Positions 17,046-25,645 of a DNA stretch of 64,000 nt are shown here, in pieces; within the stretch, counting starts at the first letter, position 1, and each line of letters starts with the position of its first letter. Source of the DNA: CBDBCU01 sp965242615 (GTDB lineage: Bacteria > Chloroflexota > Dehalococcoidia > Lucifugimonadales > UBA3495). Location: contig CBDESR010000005.1 in the NCBI GenBank assembly GCA_965242615.1, positions 992,001 through 1,056,000 on the forward strand, in the 5' to 3' direction. The notes under the pieces were generated by a model. That model did not search any database. It was not told the DNA's origin and worked only from the letters and a program-made list of their open reading frames with translations. Position numbers and translations under genes: made by a program.

Positions 17046-17723
17046 ATGGGGTTTTGGCGGCCGCTGGCGGCGCTGGTTTGGAAAGACTTGCTGCTGGAAC
17101 TGCGTTCCCGGGACATCATTGTTGCTGCGCTGGTGTTCGGGCTGCTGGTGGCGGTGGTGTTCAACTTTGCCTTGCGGGTTAATCCGCAGCGGGCGGCGGA
17201 ATTGGCGCCGGGGGTACTGTGGACGGCGTTTGCCTTTGCCGGGGTTTTGGCGATGAGCCGGGCGTTTGCGCGGGAACGGGAGCAGGGCGGGCTGGAGGGT
17301 TTGCTGCTGGCGCCGGTGAGCCGGGATGCGGTGTTTCTGGGCAAGACGGCGGTGTGTTTCCTGTTTATGCTGATTATCGAGGCGGCGCTGCTGCCGGTGT
17401 TCGCGGCGCTGCTGAACTTTGCGGCCTTTTCGCCGCTATTGCTGCTGGCGTTGCTGCTGGCGACTTTGGGGTTTGCGACGGTGGGCGTGCTGTTTTCGGC
17501 TATTGCGGTGCAGACCCGGGCCCGGGAGATAATGCTGCCGGCGCTGTTTTTTCCGGTCATCCTGCCGGTATTGATTGGGGCGGTGGAGGTTTCGGGGCGG
17601 GCGATGGACGGCGGCGGGCTGTTTGAGGGCGGGGTGATCCGTTGGCTGCTGTTGCTGGCGGTTTTTGACCTGCTGTTTCTGGTAATATGTCCGTGGCTGT
17701 TTTCCATTGTGGTCGAGGAATAA
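17046..17723 (+). CDS. ccmB: Heme exporter protein CcmB
   Basis: A 225-residue integral membrane protein with about six hydrophobic segments and the CcmB pattern: WKDLLLELRSRDII at the N-terminus, NPQRAAELAPGVLW, then FAREREQGGLEGLLLAPVSR. It forms the permease of the CcmAB ATPase that releases holo-CcmE in system I cytochrome c maturation. ccmC follows 21 bases later. The ATPase gene ccmA is not in the window. Confidence 0.93.
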   Translation: MGFWRPLAALVWKDLLLELRSRDIIVAALVFGLLVAVVFNFALRVNPQRAAELAPGVLWTAFAFAGVLAMSRAFAREREQGGLEGLLLAPVSRDAVFLGKTAVCFLFMLIIEAALLPVFAALLNFAAFSPLLLLALLLATLGFATVGVLFSAIAVQTRAREIMLPALFFPVILPVLIGAVEVSGRAMDGGGLFEGGVIRWLLLLAVFDLLFLVICPWLFSIVVEE

Positions 17724-17744
17724 AGGGGAGAGGAGGAGTCGGGT

Positions 17745-18485
17745 TTGGCAAGGGGGCAAGAGATTTTGGCGGGCCGGCGGCGGCGAGCCGCTTTTCCGGG
17801 ACTGGCCGGCGTACTGCTGATTGTGACCGGCGTGTTGATGCTGGTCAACCTGTATCTGATATTTCTGGTCGCGCCGACGGATGCGGTGCTGGGGGAGGTG
17901 CAGCGGATTTTTTACTTCCATGTGCCGATTGCCATTGTGTCCTTTGCGGCTTTTTTCGTGGTGTTTGTGGCCAGCATTGGCTACCTGATTACCCGCAAGG
18001 GTTCGTGGGATGCGGTGGCTAATGCGGCCGCCGAGGTGGGGGTGGTGTTCGTTACGCTGGCGGTGCTGTCCGGGGCGATTTGGGCGCGGCCGGTGTGGGG
18101 GGTGTGGTGGACCTGGGAGCCGCGCTTGACGACGACGCTGATTTTGTGGCTGATTTATGTGGCGTATTTGATGCTGCGGGCGTATGTGCCGAACCGGCGG
18201 CAGGGGGCGGTTTATGCGGCGGCGTTGGGGATTGTCGGGTTTGTGGATGTGCCGATTGTGTATTATTCGGTGCTGTGGTGGCGGTCGATACACCCGTCGG
18301 CGGTGGTGGGGCCGCTGGCGGAGTCGGGGGCGTTGGAGCCGATAATGCAGTTCATTCTGTTTTTTTCGCTGGGGGTGTTTCTGCTGCTGTTTGTGTATCT
18401 GTTGCTGGAGCGGACGGCATTGCGGCGGGGGGAGGATCGGCTGGCGGAGCGGCGTTTGCTGGCGCGGCGGCGGGGCGGCGGTTAA
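17745..18485 (+). CDS. ccmC: Heme-handling protein CcmC
   Basis: A TTG start after GGAGGAG gives 246 residues with six predicted membrane helices. The tryptophan-rich heme-handling segment is present as RPVWGVWWTWEPRLTTT, close to the WGxxWxWD(x)RLT signature, with conserved His in FYFHVPIAI and RSIHPSAVV as axial heme ligands. CcmC loads heme onto CcmE. It lies between ccmB and a ccmD-like ORF. Confidence 0.92.
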   Translation: MARGQEILAGRRRRAAFPGLAGVLLIVTGVLMLVNLYLIFLVAPTDAVLGEVQRIFYFHVPIAIVSFAAFFVVFVASIGYLITRKGSWDAVANAAAEVGVVFVTLAVLSGAIWARPVWGVWWTWEPRLTTTLILWLIYVAYLMLRAYVPNRRQGAVYAAALGIVGFVDVPIVYYSVLWWRSIHPSAVVGPLAESGALEPIMQFILFFSLGVFLLLFVYLLLERTALRRGEDRLAERRLLARRRGGG

Positions 18486-18629
18486 GCGGGCCGGGGCGGC
18501 GGGCATTAGCCGGTGGTCAACAAGCATTGGCTATCGGCGATCAGTTACCAGCTATCATCCTATCATTCATCATCTACCATTCATCATCCATCGTCAGAGA
18601 CGATAGAGGATAAAGGAAGGCAAAGGGGT

Positions 18630-18839
18630 ATGGGATTTATTTTGTTGCAGAGTCAAGCTCCGGCTAATTTGGCCTACCTGTTCGCCGCTTTTGCGGTGTG
18701 CTGGCTGGTGTTTTTTGGCTATGCCTTTTTTTTGACGCGGCGGCGGCGGGAGTTGGAGCAGGAGTGGGGGGAGGTGACGGGGGAGGGGGAGGATGGGGGG
18801 GATGGTGGGGGGAGAGTGGAGGGTAGTAGGGGAGGTTAG
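18630..18839 (+). CDS. ccmD: CcmD-like small membrane protein
   Basis: 69 residues with one membrane helix (NLAYLFAAFAVCWLVFFGYAF), followed by basic RRRRELEQEW, the shape of CcmD, which helps release holo-CcmE. Position straight after ccmC supports this. The C-terminal 25 residues are a Gly/Glu-rich tail encoded by a very G-rich run and may be recent extension. Confidence 0.75.
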   Translation: MGFILLQSQAPANLAYLFAAFAVCWLVFFGYAFFLTRRRRELEQEWGEVTGEGEDGGDGGGRVEGSRGG

Positions 18840-18892
18840 GGTTGGCTTGACGCTATTGGTAAGATGTAACAAACCTTTGCCCGGAGTAGGTT

Positions 18893-21037
18893 ATGGCTGC
18901 CGACCAGACTGACATTATCCAAACCATTCTTAAAGACAGCCGCTACCGGCTGGATTTGTTCACTGACGCCGAAGTGGCGGCTTTGCGGCGGCGGGTTGAG
19001 TTCCGGGAGAGCCGGGGGCGGCAAATTCCTTATATCCAGTGCCTGGTTCGGGAGGAGGCGATACAGCTGAAGCCGGAGGAAGTGGTGCGGCAGCTTTACG
19101 CCGCCCAACTGATGGGCCGGTACGGCTACCCCAAAGACCGGCTGGTTATGGAGTTTCCGGTCAACTTTGGCTTGGAAACGAAACGGGCCGATATTGCGGT
19201 CCGGGACAAAGACCGCCCGGAATATCCCTATCTGATTGTCGAGTGCAAAAGCCCCCGGCTCAGCGACGGCAAGGCGCAATTGCGTTCCTACTGCAACGGC
19301 ACCGGCGCGCCCATCGGCGTGTGGACTAACGGGCGGCAGATTTCCCGTTACCACCGCAAAGACCCCAACTATTTTGAGGACATTACCGATATTCCCCGGG
19401 GCGACCAGACCCTGGCGGATATTCTCAAGGAACGGTTCACCCTGAAAGACCTGATCCTGCGGGATAAGGTCGCCAATGAGCGCAAATCCCTGAAAGACAT
19501 CATCCTGGAAATGGAGGATGAAGTGCTGGCTAATGCCGGGGTGGATGTCTTTGAGGAAGTGTTCAAGCTCATCTTTACCAAGCTGTACGATGAGTTTCGC
19601 AGCGGGCGGGATAAGGATTATCTGGACCGCCGGGTGCGGGAAGTAACCGCGACCGGCTTGGCGGAAACCCGCGCATTATATCAAGCCGGGGCCGATTATG
19701 ACGCTCTAAAGAAAGCGGTAGAGTCGGTGGACGACCGGGACTTTCGGGCGATGGAGTTCCGCAATACCGGGCAAACGGACACCGAACTACGGGAAAAGTT
19801 GCAGCGGCTATTTACCCAGGCTATCGAGCAGTGGCCGGGGGTTTTCCCGGAAAACTCCGCCTTTGAGCTGACCGGCAGCCACTTGGCGGTGTGCGTTTCC
19901 AGCTTGCAGGATGTCAAGCTGTTCAATTCCAACCTGCTGGTGGTGGACGAAGCCTTTGAGTATCTGGTGAACAAGTCAGCTAAAGGGGAAAAGGGGCAAT
20001 ACTTTACGCCGCGCCATGTTATTGATTTGTGCGTGCGGATGCTGAACCCGCAGCGGGGCGAGGATATGATTGACACGGCGGCCGGCAGCTGCGGCTTTCC
20101 GGTGCATACCATATTCCACATTACCGGCCAGCTGTTCACCAATGCCGGCATCAGCGCGGAGGATCAGGAGGCCGCCCTGCGGGTGTTCGGCATTGACTTT
20201 GACGAAAAGACGGTGCGGGTGGCCCGCACGCTGAATATGATTGCCGGGGACGGGGAAACCAATGTGCTGCACCTGAACACGCTGGATTATGAGCGATGGC
20301 GGGAGCGTACCGAGGATGCGGCGTGGCGGGACAACTACGGCAGCGGTTGGCATCGGCTGGAACGGCGGCGGGCGGAGCCGGGGCAAAACCGCCGCTTTAA
20401 CTTTGACCTGCTGATGGCGAACCCGCCCTTTGCCGGCGACATCAAGGAAAGCCATATCCTGCACCAGTACCGCCTGGCCCGCAACGCCCGCCACAGCCAC
20501 CGCTACCAAAGCAAGGTGGGCCGGGACATCCTATTTATCGAGCGGAACCTGGACTTCCTGAAGCCCGGCGGCCGGATGGCGATTGTCCTGCCGCAGGGCC
20601 GGTTTAATAACACTTCCGATAAGTACCTGCGGGATTTTATCGGGGAACAAGCCCGCATCCTGGCGGTGGTGGGGCTGCATCCCAATACTTTCAAGCCGCA
20701 CACCGGCACTAAAACCAGCGTACTGTTTCTGCAAAAGTGGAATGAGGACCCGGCGGCCGGGCCGCTTTGCCCCCGGGTTGCGGATTACCCCATCTTTATG
20801 GCGGTGTCGGAGAAGGGCGGCAAGGATAATTCCGGCGACTATGTCTATGTCTATCGCCGCGACGCCGCCCCAGCCCAAAGCGGCGATGAGGCTGAAAACC
20901 CGGCGCTGGATCCCAACGGCCATCTGATAATTGACCACGACCTGCACAGCCACGATGGGCAGCTGCCGCCGGGCATTGCCGAAGCCTTTATCCAATGGGC
21001 TATGGACGAAGGGCTTTCCTTTTGGGCGGATTCTTGA
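18893..21037 (+). CDS. Nuclease-methyltransferase fusion (type I HsdM-like / BcgI A-like)
   Basis: A 714-residue protein in two parts. The N-terminal part is an HSDR_N-like PD-(D/E)XK nuclease: RADIAV with Asp98-100, then LIVECKS with Glu117 and Lys119. From about residue 320 it is a gamma-class N6-adenine methyltransferase: GQYFTP (369-374), DTAAGSCGF (394-402, AdoMet loop) and NPPF (510-513). The downstream gene encodes a separate two-TRD specificity subunit, and no helicase/translocase HsdR is present. This is the subunit plan of type IIB enzymes such as BcgI rather than classic type I. Confidence 0.88.
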   Translation: MAADQTDIIQTILKDSRYRLDLFTDAEVAALRRRVEFRESRGRQIPYIQCLVREEAIQLKPEEVVRQLYAAQLMGRYGYPKDRLVMEFPVNFGLETKRADIAVRDKDRPEYPYLIVECKSPRLSDGKAQLRSYCNGTGAPIGVWTNGRQISRYHRKDPNYFEDITDIPRGDQTLADILKERFTLKDLILRDKVANERKSLKDIILEMEDEVLANAGVDVFEEVFKLIFTKLYDEFRSGRDKDYLDRRVREVTATGLAETRALYQAGADYDALKKAVESVDDRDFRAMEFRNTGQTDTELREKLQRLFTQAIEQWPGVFPENSAFELTGSHLAVCVSSLQDVKLFNSNLLVVDEAFEYLVNKSAKGEKGQYFTPRHVIDLCVRMLNPQRGEDMIDTAAGSCGFPVHTIFHITGQLFTNAGISAEDQEAALRVFGIDFDEKTVRVARTLNMIAGDGETNVLHLNTLDYERWRERTEDAAWRDNYGSGWHRLERRRAEPGQNRRFNFDLLMANPPFAGDIKESHILHQYRLARNARHSHRYQSKVGRDILFIERNLDFLKPGGRMAIVLPQGRFNNTSDKYLRDFIGEQARILAVVGLHPNTFKPHTGTKTSVLFLQKWNEDPAAGPLCPRVADYPIFMAVSEKGGKDNSGDYVYVYRRDAAPAQSGDEAENPALDPNGHLIIDHDLHSHDGQLPPGIAEAFIQWAMDEGLSFWADS

Positions 21038-21046
21038 ATAAGGGAC

Positions 21047-22477
21047 TTGCCGGGCGGTGTGTCCCGGGCGCGGTATTCGGTTGTCAGTTACCGGTCAATG
21101 GTAGAGGCGTCCCGCGCAATGCGAATTGACGCCGACTATTTCCGCCCGGATTATCTGGAAGTCCAAGAGCAAATGGAACGGAGAGGGAGCCGCCCATTGC
21201 AGGATTTCCGGGTGGAAATCAGGCACCCCAGAGAGATAAATCGCAGTTATGTCGATGCCGGCACCTTGTTTCTGCGGGCGCAGAATGTGCGGCCAATGGC
21301 GGTTGACCTTACCAGCAATCCCGTCTATGTATCCGATGAGGACGCGGAGAAATTGAGTGAGAATGTCTTGGAGTATAAGGACATTCTTATCACCCGCACC
21401 GGGGCTAATTTCGGACAATGCGCTATCTATCTCGAGGATAGCAAAGCCATAGCCTCGTCGCACACCTTTATCGTCAAAAGCGGCGACCTCAACCCCTTTT
21501 ATTTGACCGTCTATCTTAACACCAAGTACGGCCGGGCATTGATTGACAAAGGCCGGTATGGGGGCTTGCAGCCGGAAATTGCCCCGCCGTTTCTGCGGCA
21601 AATCCTGGTGCCGGTCTGGGATGATATTCCCCTTGCGATTGAGAAAGCCTACTTGCGGTCTCAAGAGCTAATTCAACAGGCCAAGGCAGCCTACGCCGCC
21701 GCCCAAGCCACGCTCCTGTCGGAACTTGGCCTTGCCGACTGGCGGCCGCGGTTGCAGTCAACCTTTGTGCGGAACTTTGCCGACTTGGGGCAAGCCGGGC
21801 GGATGGATTCCGATTATTTCCAGCCGAAGTATGGGGAAATCGTTGATGCCATTAAGGGCTACGCCGGCGGGTGGGCGACGCTGGGGGAGTTGGTAAGGCT
21901 GAAAGACCAGAACTATCTGCCGGAAAGCGGACGGGAGTATCAGTATATTGAGCTGGCTAACATTGGGCATAGCGGCGAAGTAACCGGCAGTATGTCCGAG
22001 TTGGGGCAGGATTTGCCCAGCCGGGCGCGGCGTCAGGTAGCTGCGGGTGATGTCATTGTGTCGTCCATTGAGGGGTCGCTGGAAAGCATTGCCTTGATTG
22101 ACCACGAATATGACCAGTCCCTTTGCTCTACCGGGTTTCATGTGGTCAATCCCAAAATGTTGAATTCGGAAACCTTGCTGGCGCTGCTGAAAAGCCCGGT
22201 GGGGCAGATGCAGCTCAAGAAAGGTTGCAGCGGCACCATTCTGTCCGCCATCAACCGGGGCGAATTCAGCCAAATCGTCCTGCCGCTAATCGCCCCGGAA
22301 AGCCAAGGGGAAATCCGGGAGCAGGTAGCGGAGGCGGCTGCCTTGCGCCGCCAGTCCCGCCGGCTGTTGGAGTTGGCCAAGGGGGCGGTGGAGTTGGCGA
22401 TAGAGCGGGATGAGGCGGCGGCGTTGGGGTGGCTGGCGGGGGAGGTGGGGGATTTGGTGACGCTTGGCGGTTGTTAA
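21047..22477 (+). CDS. hsdS: Restriction-modification specificity subunit (HsdS-like)
   Basis: A 476-residue protein starting 9 bases after the methyltransferase stop. It has two target recognition domains in tandem: one from about 45 to 205 (FLRAQNVRP, DILITRTG) and one from about 270 to 430 (YIELANIG, DVIVSSIEGS). Each is followed by a helical spacer (IEKAYLRSQELIQQAKAAY and REQVAEAAALRRQSRRLLEL). The two helices form the usual antiparallel spacer. It would direct both methylation and cleavage to a bipartite DNA site. Confidence 0.9.
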   Translation: MPGGVSRARYSVVSYRSMVEASRAMRIDADYFRPDYLEVQEQMERRGSRPLQDFRVEIRHPREINRSYVDAGTLFLRAQNVRPMAVDLTSNPVYVSDEDAEKLSENVLEYKDILITRTGANFGQCAIYLEDSKAIASSHTFIVKSGDLNPFYLTVYLNTKYGRALIDKGRYGGLQPEIAPPFLRQILVPVWDDIPLAIEKAYLRSQELIQQAKAAYAAAQATLLSELGLADWRPRLQSTFVRNFADLGQAGRMDSDYFQPKYGEIVDAIKGYAGGWATLGELVRLKDQNYLPESGREYQYIELANIGHSGEVTGSMSELGQDLPSRARRQVAAGDVIVSSIEGSLESIALIDHEYDQSLCSTGFHVVNPKMLNSETLLALLKSPVGQMQLKKGCSGTILSAINRGEFSQIVLPLIAPESQGEIREQVAEAAALRRQSRRLLELAKGAVELAIERDEAAALGWLAGEVGDLVTLGGC

Positions 22478-22499
22478 GGGGGGCATCGGCGGTTATAAT
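22471..22499 (+). promoter_or_regulatory. Promoter before tandem PaREP1/HEPN genes
   Basis: TTGTTA (22471-22476), a 17-base spacer, then TATAAT (22494-22499), 34 bases before the ATG at 22533. The -35 overlaps the stop codon of hsdS. Confidence 0.55.
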
Positions 22500-22532
22500 G
22501 TTTCTTACTTTGCAGCGGAGGCTAATGGCTTT

Positions 22533-23108
22533 ATGACTTTGCCTTTGGATACTGCGCCGGGGCCGTCGCCGGATGAGGAGGCGGTGCGGAATGCGGGCAT
22601 CAGCCGGGATTTGCTGGCGGCCGCCCGGGAGGAGTTGGCGGAAGGCGATTTGCTGCAAGCCTCGGAAAAGGCGTGGGGCGCGGCGGCTTTTGCGGTTAAG
22701 GCTGTGGCTGAAAAGCGGCGGTGGTTTAACGAAGCCGATTGGAAGCTGCGGCGCATTGCCGATGTCATCGCCGCGGAACAGGGCAACGACGACATCGTAT
22801 CGTACTACTTGGCCGGCCGGGATGCCCACTTCAACTTTTACCATCACGAGTACGACCACGATTCCGTTGGGCGGGCTATAAACCTCACGGCGAAACTGCT
22901 CGACCAGCTGGAGGTGGCGCTGTCTCCGGAGTACGAACCGCCTTTCGTCAGTGCCGCGATCGAAGCCAAAATTCGCGGCTTGGAACAGCCGACCAGCGAC
23001 CCGGACCGGGCGCGGCTGGCTAACGGTCGGCCGCCGATGGAGCAGCGGCCGCCGGTCAGCCCGACGCCGCCGGAAAGGGCGGCCGGTAATGGGGCGGCGG
23101 GGGAATAG
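22533..23108 (+). CDS. PaREP1/HEPN-like protein, tandem copy 1
   Basis: 191 residues. The core has LAEGDLLQASEKAWGAAAFAVKAVAEKRRW, here split: EGDLLQASEKAWGAAAF then VKAVAEKRRW, followed by DAHFNFYHHEYDHDSVGRA and a proline-rich, charged tail. This is the PaREP1-type helical fold of the HEPN superfamily. Copy 2 starts 601 bases later with the same length and only a few differences. The R-x4-6-H motif of active HEPN RNases is not clearly present (RDAH has two residues between). Function unknown. Confidence 0.75.
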   Translation: MTLPLDTAPGPSPDEEAVRNAGISRDLLAAAREELAEGDLLQASEKAWGAAAFAVKAVAEKRRWFNEADWKLRRIADVIAAEQGNDDIVSYYLAGRDAHFNFYHHEYDHDSVGRAINLTAKLLDQLEVALSPEYEPPFVSAAIEAKIRGLEQPTSDPDRARLANGRPPMEQRPPVSPTPPERAAGNGAAGE

Positions 23109-23133
23109 ACTTACCCCAAGGAGAGGCAATGCA

Positions 23134-23709
23134 ATGACCCTGCCATTGGATACCGCGCCGGGGCCGTCGCCGGATGAGGAGGCGGTGCGGAATGCGGGCA
23201 TCAGCCGGGATTTGCTGGCGGCCGCCCGGGAGGAGTTGGCGGAAGGCGATTTGCTGCAAGCCTCGGAAAAGGCGTGGGGCGCGGCGGCTTTTGCGGTTAA
23301 GGCTGTTGCTGAAAAGAGGCGGTGGTTTAACGAAGCCGATTGGAAGCTGCGGCGCGTTGCCGATGTTATCGCCGCGGAACAGGGCAACGACGACATCGTA
23401 TCGTACTACTTGGCTGGCCGCGATGCCCACTTCAACTTTTACCATCATGAGTACGACCACGATTCCGTCGGGCGGGCCATAAACCTCACGGCGAAACTGC
23501 TCGACCAGTTGGAGGTAGCGCTGTCTCCGGAGTACGAACCGCCTTTCGTCAGCGCCGCCATCGAAGCCAAAATCCGCGGGTTGGAACAGCCGACCAGCGA
23601 CCCGGACCGGGCGCGGCTGGCTAACGGCCGGCCTCCGATGGAGCAGCGGCCGCCGGTTAGCCCGACGCCGCAGGAAAGGGCGGCGGATGACGGGGCGGCG
23701 GTGGAATAG
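23134..23709 (+). CDS. PaREP1/HEPN-like protein, tandem copy 2
   Basis: A near-perfect tandem duplicate of 22533-23108 (same 191-residue length; differences such as Ile-Ala to Val-Ala in ADVIAAEQ's neighbourhood and a changed tail). GGAGAGGCAAT precedes the ATG. The same GAGGAGAGGCAAT leader recurs right after this gene at 23718-23730 without a third gene, showing the duplication unit boundary. Few synonymous changes mean the duplication is recent or homogenised. Confidence 0.75.
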   Translation: MTLPLDTAPGPSPDEEAVRNAGISRDLLAAAREELAEGDLLQASEKAWGAAAFAVKAVAEKRRWFNEADWKLRRVADVIAAEQGNDDIVSYYLAGRDAHFNFYHHEYDHDSVGRAINLTAKLLDQLEVALSPEYEPPFVSAAIEAKIRGLEQPTSDPDRARLANGRPPMEQRPPVSPTPQERAADDGAAVE

Positions 23710-23790
23710 ACTTCCCTGAGGAGAGGCAATAAGTGGGTTGCATAAGGGCGGAACCGCTGTTGAGCGGTGGGGGCGGCGGCGATTTCAGTT

Positions 23791-24159
23791 CTAGTGGGTG
23801 GGGAGCAGGTTGGCGGCGGCGTTAAGCAGGACGGGCAGGTCGTTTTGGGTGGTGCGCCAGACAATAGCCGGGTCGATGCGCCAGCGGAGGTGAACCAGGA
23901 TTATGCGGAAGGCGTACCAGCTTGGGGCTTGGGGCAGCTGCCGGTGGAGCTCGGGCGCAGTGCTTTCGAGACGGCGGAGGATGTTGCCAATCTCGATGTA
24001 ATTTCTTTCCACCGCGTCGTTCAGCAGGGTATTTTCCCGGTAATGGGAAAAGGATTGGCCGGCAGTCCAGTTGTTGATGCGACCGGCGTACCGGACCAGG
24101 TTGGTCAAGTCGGACAGCGGTGTTGGCGGCGAATCAGAGTTGGTAGAGGATGACGCCAT
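23791..24159 (-). CDS. HepT-like HEPN protein lacking the modified Tyr
   Basis: 122 residues aligning by eye with HepT/DUF86 toxins: LLNDAVERNYIEIGNILRRL, then R85-x4-H90 (RIILVH) and IDPAIVWRTTQNDLPVLL. The R-x4-H RNase pair is kept. The usual R-x4-H-x-Y tyrosine, the residue AMPylated by MntA, is replaced (HLRW here). It overlaps the upstream MntA-like ORF by 26 bases, so it was a HepT/MntA toxin-antitoxin operon by descent. Confidence 0.8.
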   Translation of the reverse strand: MASSSTNSDSPPTPLSDLTNLVRYAGRINNWTAGQSFSHYRENTLLNDAVERNYIEIGNILRRLESTAPELHRQLPQAPSWYAFRIILVHLRWRIDPAIVWRTTQNDLPVLLNAAANLLPTH

Positions 24160-24424
24160 CTTGGATGGCCTTTTGGTATTCGGGCCAGCGGATGCAGGGG
24201 GCGCCGGCGGAGATGAGCTCTACCGGTTGGGCGAGGGCAGCGGTCAGGGCGGCTTGGAGCTCGAGGAACTGCATTATTCCGGGCCCGGGGCGGTCGTCGC
24301 GGTAGGAAACCACGTGCTGGTGGTCGAAGGTGGTAAGAACCAGCTTGGCGACGCCGTACTGGTCGCAGAGGTCGGCGAGGGTTTCCGTTTTGGCGGGGGT
24401 TTCCGGAGCTTGCAGGGTGGTCAT
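24134..24424 (-). CDS. Degenerate MntA-like nucleotidyltransferase
   Basis: 96 residues upstream of and overlapping the HepT-like gene. The ends fit MNT-fold antitoxins (LADLCDQYGVAKLVL; LAQPVELISAG; EYQKAIQDGVILYQL). The catalytic GS-x9-10-D-x-D signature is absent: the place where it should lie reads TTFDHQHVVSYRDDRPG. It probably cannot AMPylate. Either it neutralises the toxin by binding alone, or the pair is decaying. Confidence 0.7.
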   Translation of the reverse strand: MTTLQAPETPAKTETLADLCDQYGVAKLVLTTFDHQHVVSYRDDRPGPGIMQFLELQAALTAALAQPVELISAGAPCIRWPEYQKAIQDGVILYQL

Positions 24425-24613
24425 TGGCGCTCTCCGGCTGGGCTGCGGTCGGTGAATGTTCCGGTTGTTATGGGGGAATTATGGGTTGCTGCCGGGATTT
24501 TGTCAAGGGCCGCATTGATTGAATCCCAACTCTTTCCCCAATTGTGGTATTATGATAGCCGGCCGGCGCGCGGCTGGTCGTCGATTCATTTCTTACGGGG
24601 CAAGGGGCGATAA

Positions 24614-25075
24614 GTGGCTATAAAGTTGCGGTTGATACTGCTGGGGGCGGCGTTGGCTCTGGCGGTGGGGTTTATGATTTACTCCGCTTTTCCGGGGAAT
24701 GTGCGCTACTATCTGGAAGTGGACGAGTTTCTGGGCGGCGCGGAGTATCAGGATGGGCAGGTGCTGCGGGTGTCCGGCAAGCTGGCGCCGGATTCCTTTT
24801 ATCGGGAGGGCGCCGGGACGCAAGCCTATTTTCAACTGGTGGATAAGGGCGAAAACGGCAGCGGCTCAACCCTGCCGGCCGCCTATGACGGGGTGATGCC
24901 CGACCTGTTTTTTAATCCCCATTCGGAAATCATCCTGGAGGGCAGCTACGGCAATGAAGGGGTTTTCCACGCCGACAATATCCTGGTGAAATGCCCTTCC
25001 AAGTACCAGTCGCTGGAGGGGGAGCAGCCGGGGGATTATAACAGTCCGGCGGTTAGCCCGGCGGCGGGGGCGTGA
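24614..25075 (+). CDS. ccmE: Heme chaperone CcmE, CxxxY type
   Basis: 153 residues from a GTG start. One N-terminal membrane anchor (LILLGAALALAVGFMIYSAF) is followed by the OB-fold beta barrel (DGQVLRVSGKLAPDSF, GVMPDLFFNPHSEIILEG). The heme-attachment motif reads LVKCPSKYQ: Cys127 and Tyr131, i.e. CxxxY instead of the common HxxxY. This variant is known from some deltaproteobacteria and archaea. Separated from ccmBCD by about 5.8 kb of restriction and HEPN genes. Confidence 0.88.
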   Translation: MAIKLRLILLGAALALAVGFMIYSAFPGNVRYYLEVDEFLGGAEYQDGQVLRVSGKLAPDSFYREGAGTQAYFQLVDKGENGSGSTLPAAYDGVMPDLFFNPHSEIILEGSYGNEGVFHADNILVKCPSKYQSLEGEQPGDYNSPAVSPAAGA

Positions 25076-25102
25076 GGTTGTCCGGTCAATGCCAACGCCC
25101 AC

Positions 25103-25501
25103 CTACTGCTCCCCCACAAACCGCAGCGACAACGAATTAACGCAATGGCGGGCATTCGTCGGCGTAAAGCCCTCCCCAAAAAACACATGACCCAAATGTC
25201 CTCCACAGCGGGCGCACTCCAGCTCCGTCCGCCGCCCATCCGGATCCGGCAATTGCCGCACAGCTTCCGGCACTTCCCGGTCAAAGGCCGGCCAACCGCA
25301 GCCGGCATCAAACTTAGCCCCCGACCGATACAACTCGGCATCGCACCGCCGGCACAAATACACCCCCTCCCCATAAAAATCATCATACTCCCCGCTGAAC
25401 GGCCGCTCCGTCCCCTTAAACTCAATCACCTGCCGCTCCTCCGGCGTCAGCGAGTTGTAGCCGGGATTGGGGTTCTGGGGATTATCCTGTTGCGTCATCA
25501 A
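25103..25501 (-). CDS. msrB: Peptide-methionine (R)-S-oxide reductase
   Basis: 132 residues with all MsrB marks: zinc-binding CxxC pairs Cys50/Cys53 and Cys96/Cys99, GCGWPAF at 67-73, GHLGHVF, and the catalytic cysteine in RHCVNSLSL (Cys120). It reduces methionine-R-sulfoxide in proteins using thioredoxin. No signal peptide, so cytoplasmic. Convergent with ccmE. Confidence 0.95.
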   Translation of the reverse strand: MMTQQDNPQNPNPGYNSLTPEERQVIEFKGTERPFSGEYDDFYGEGVYLCRRCDAELYRSGAKFDAGCGWPAFDREVPEAVRQLPDPDGRRTELECARCGGHLGHVFFGEGFTPTNARHCVNSLSLRFVGEQ

Positions 25502-25546
25502 TAACCTTCCTTATGCGCTAACTGAATCTTGCCGCCGCGCCATCCC

Positions 25547-25601
25547 CCGGCCGCAAACCTCTGCCGCCAAGTTTCCCTAATGCGCCCGGGTTGCGGTTAA
25601 G
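25547..25601. repeat. 55-bp dispersed repeat, inverse of 51091-51145
   Basis: CCGGCCGCAAACCTCTGCCG through GGGTTGCGGTTAAG. The reverse complement occurs at 51091-51145 with a single mismatch over 55 bases. Confidence 0.85.
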
Positions 25602-25645
25602 GGGGGGTAAATCGGTCAAAGCGAGCTGCCAGTCTCATTCTTTAC

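Noticed and set aside
17436..18527. 363-residue minus-strand ORF
   Set aside because: Pro/Arg/His-rich antisense of ccmB and ccmC, not a plausible protein.
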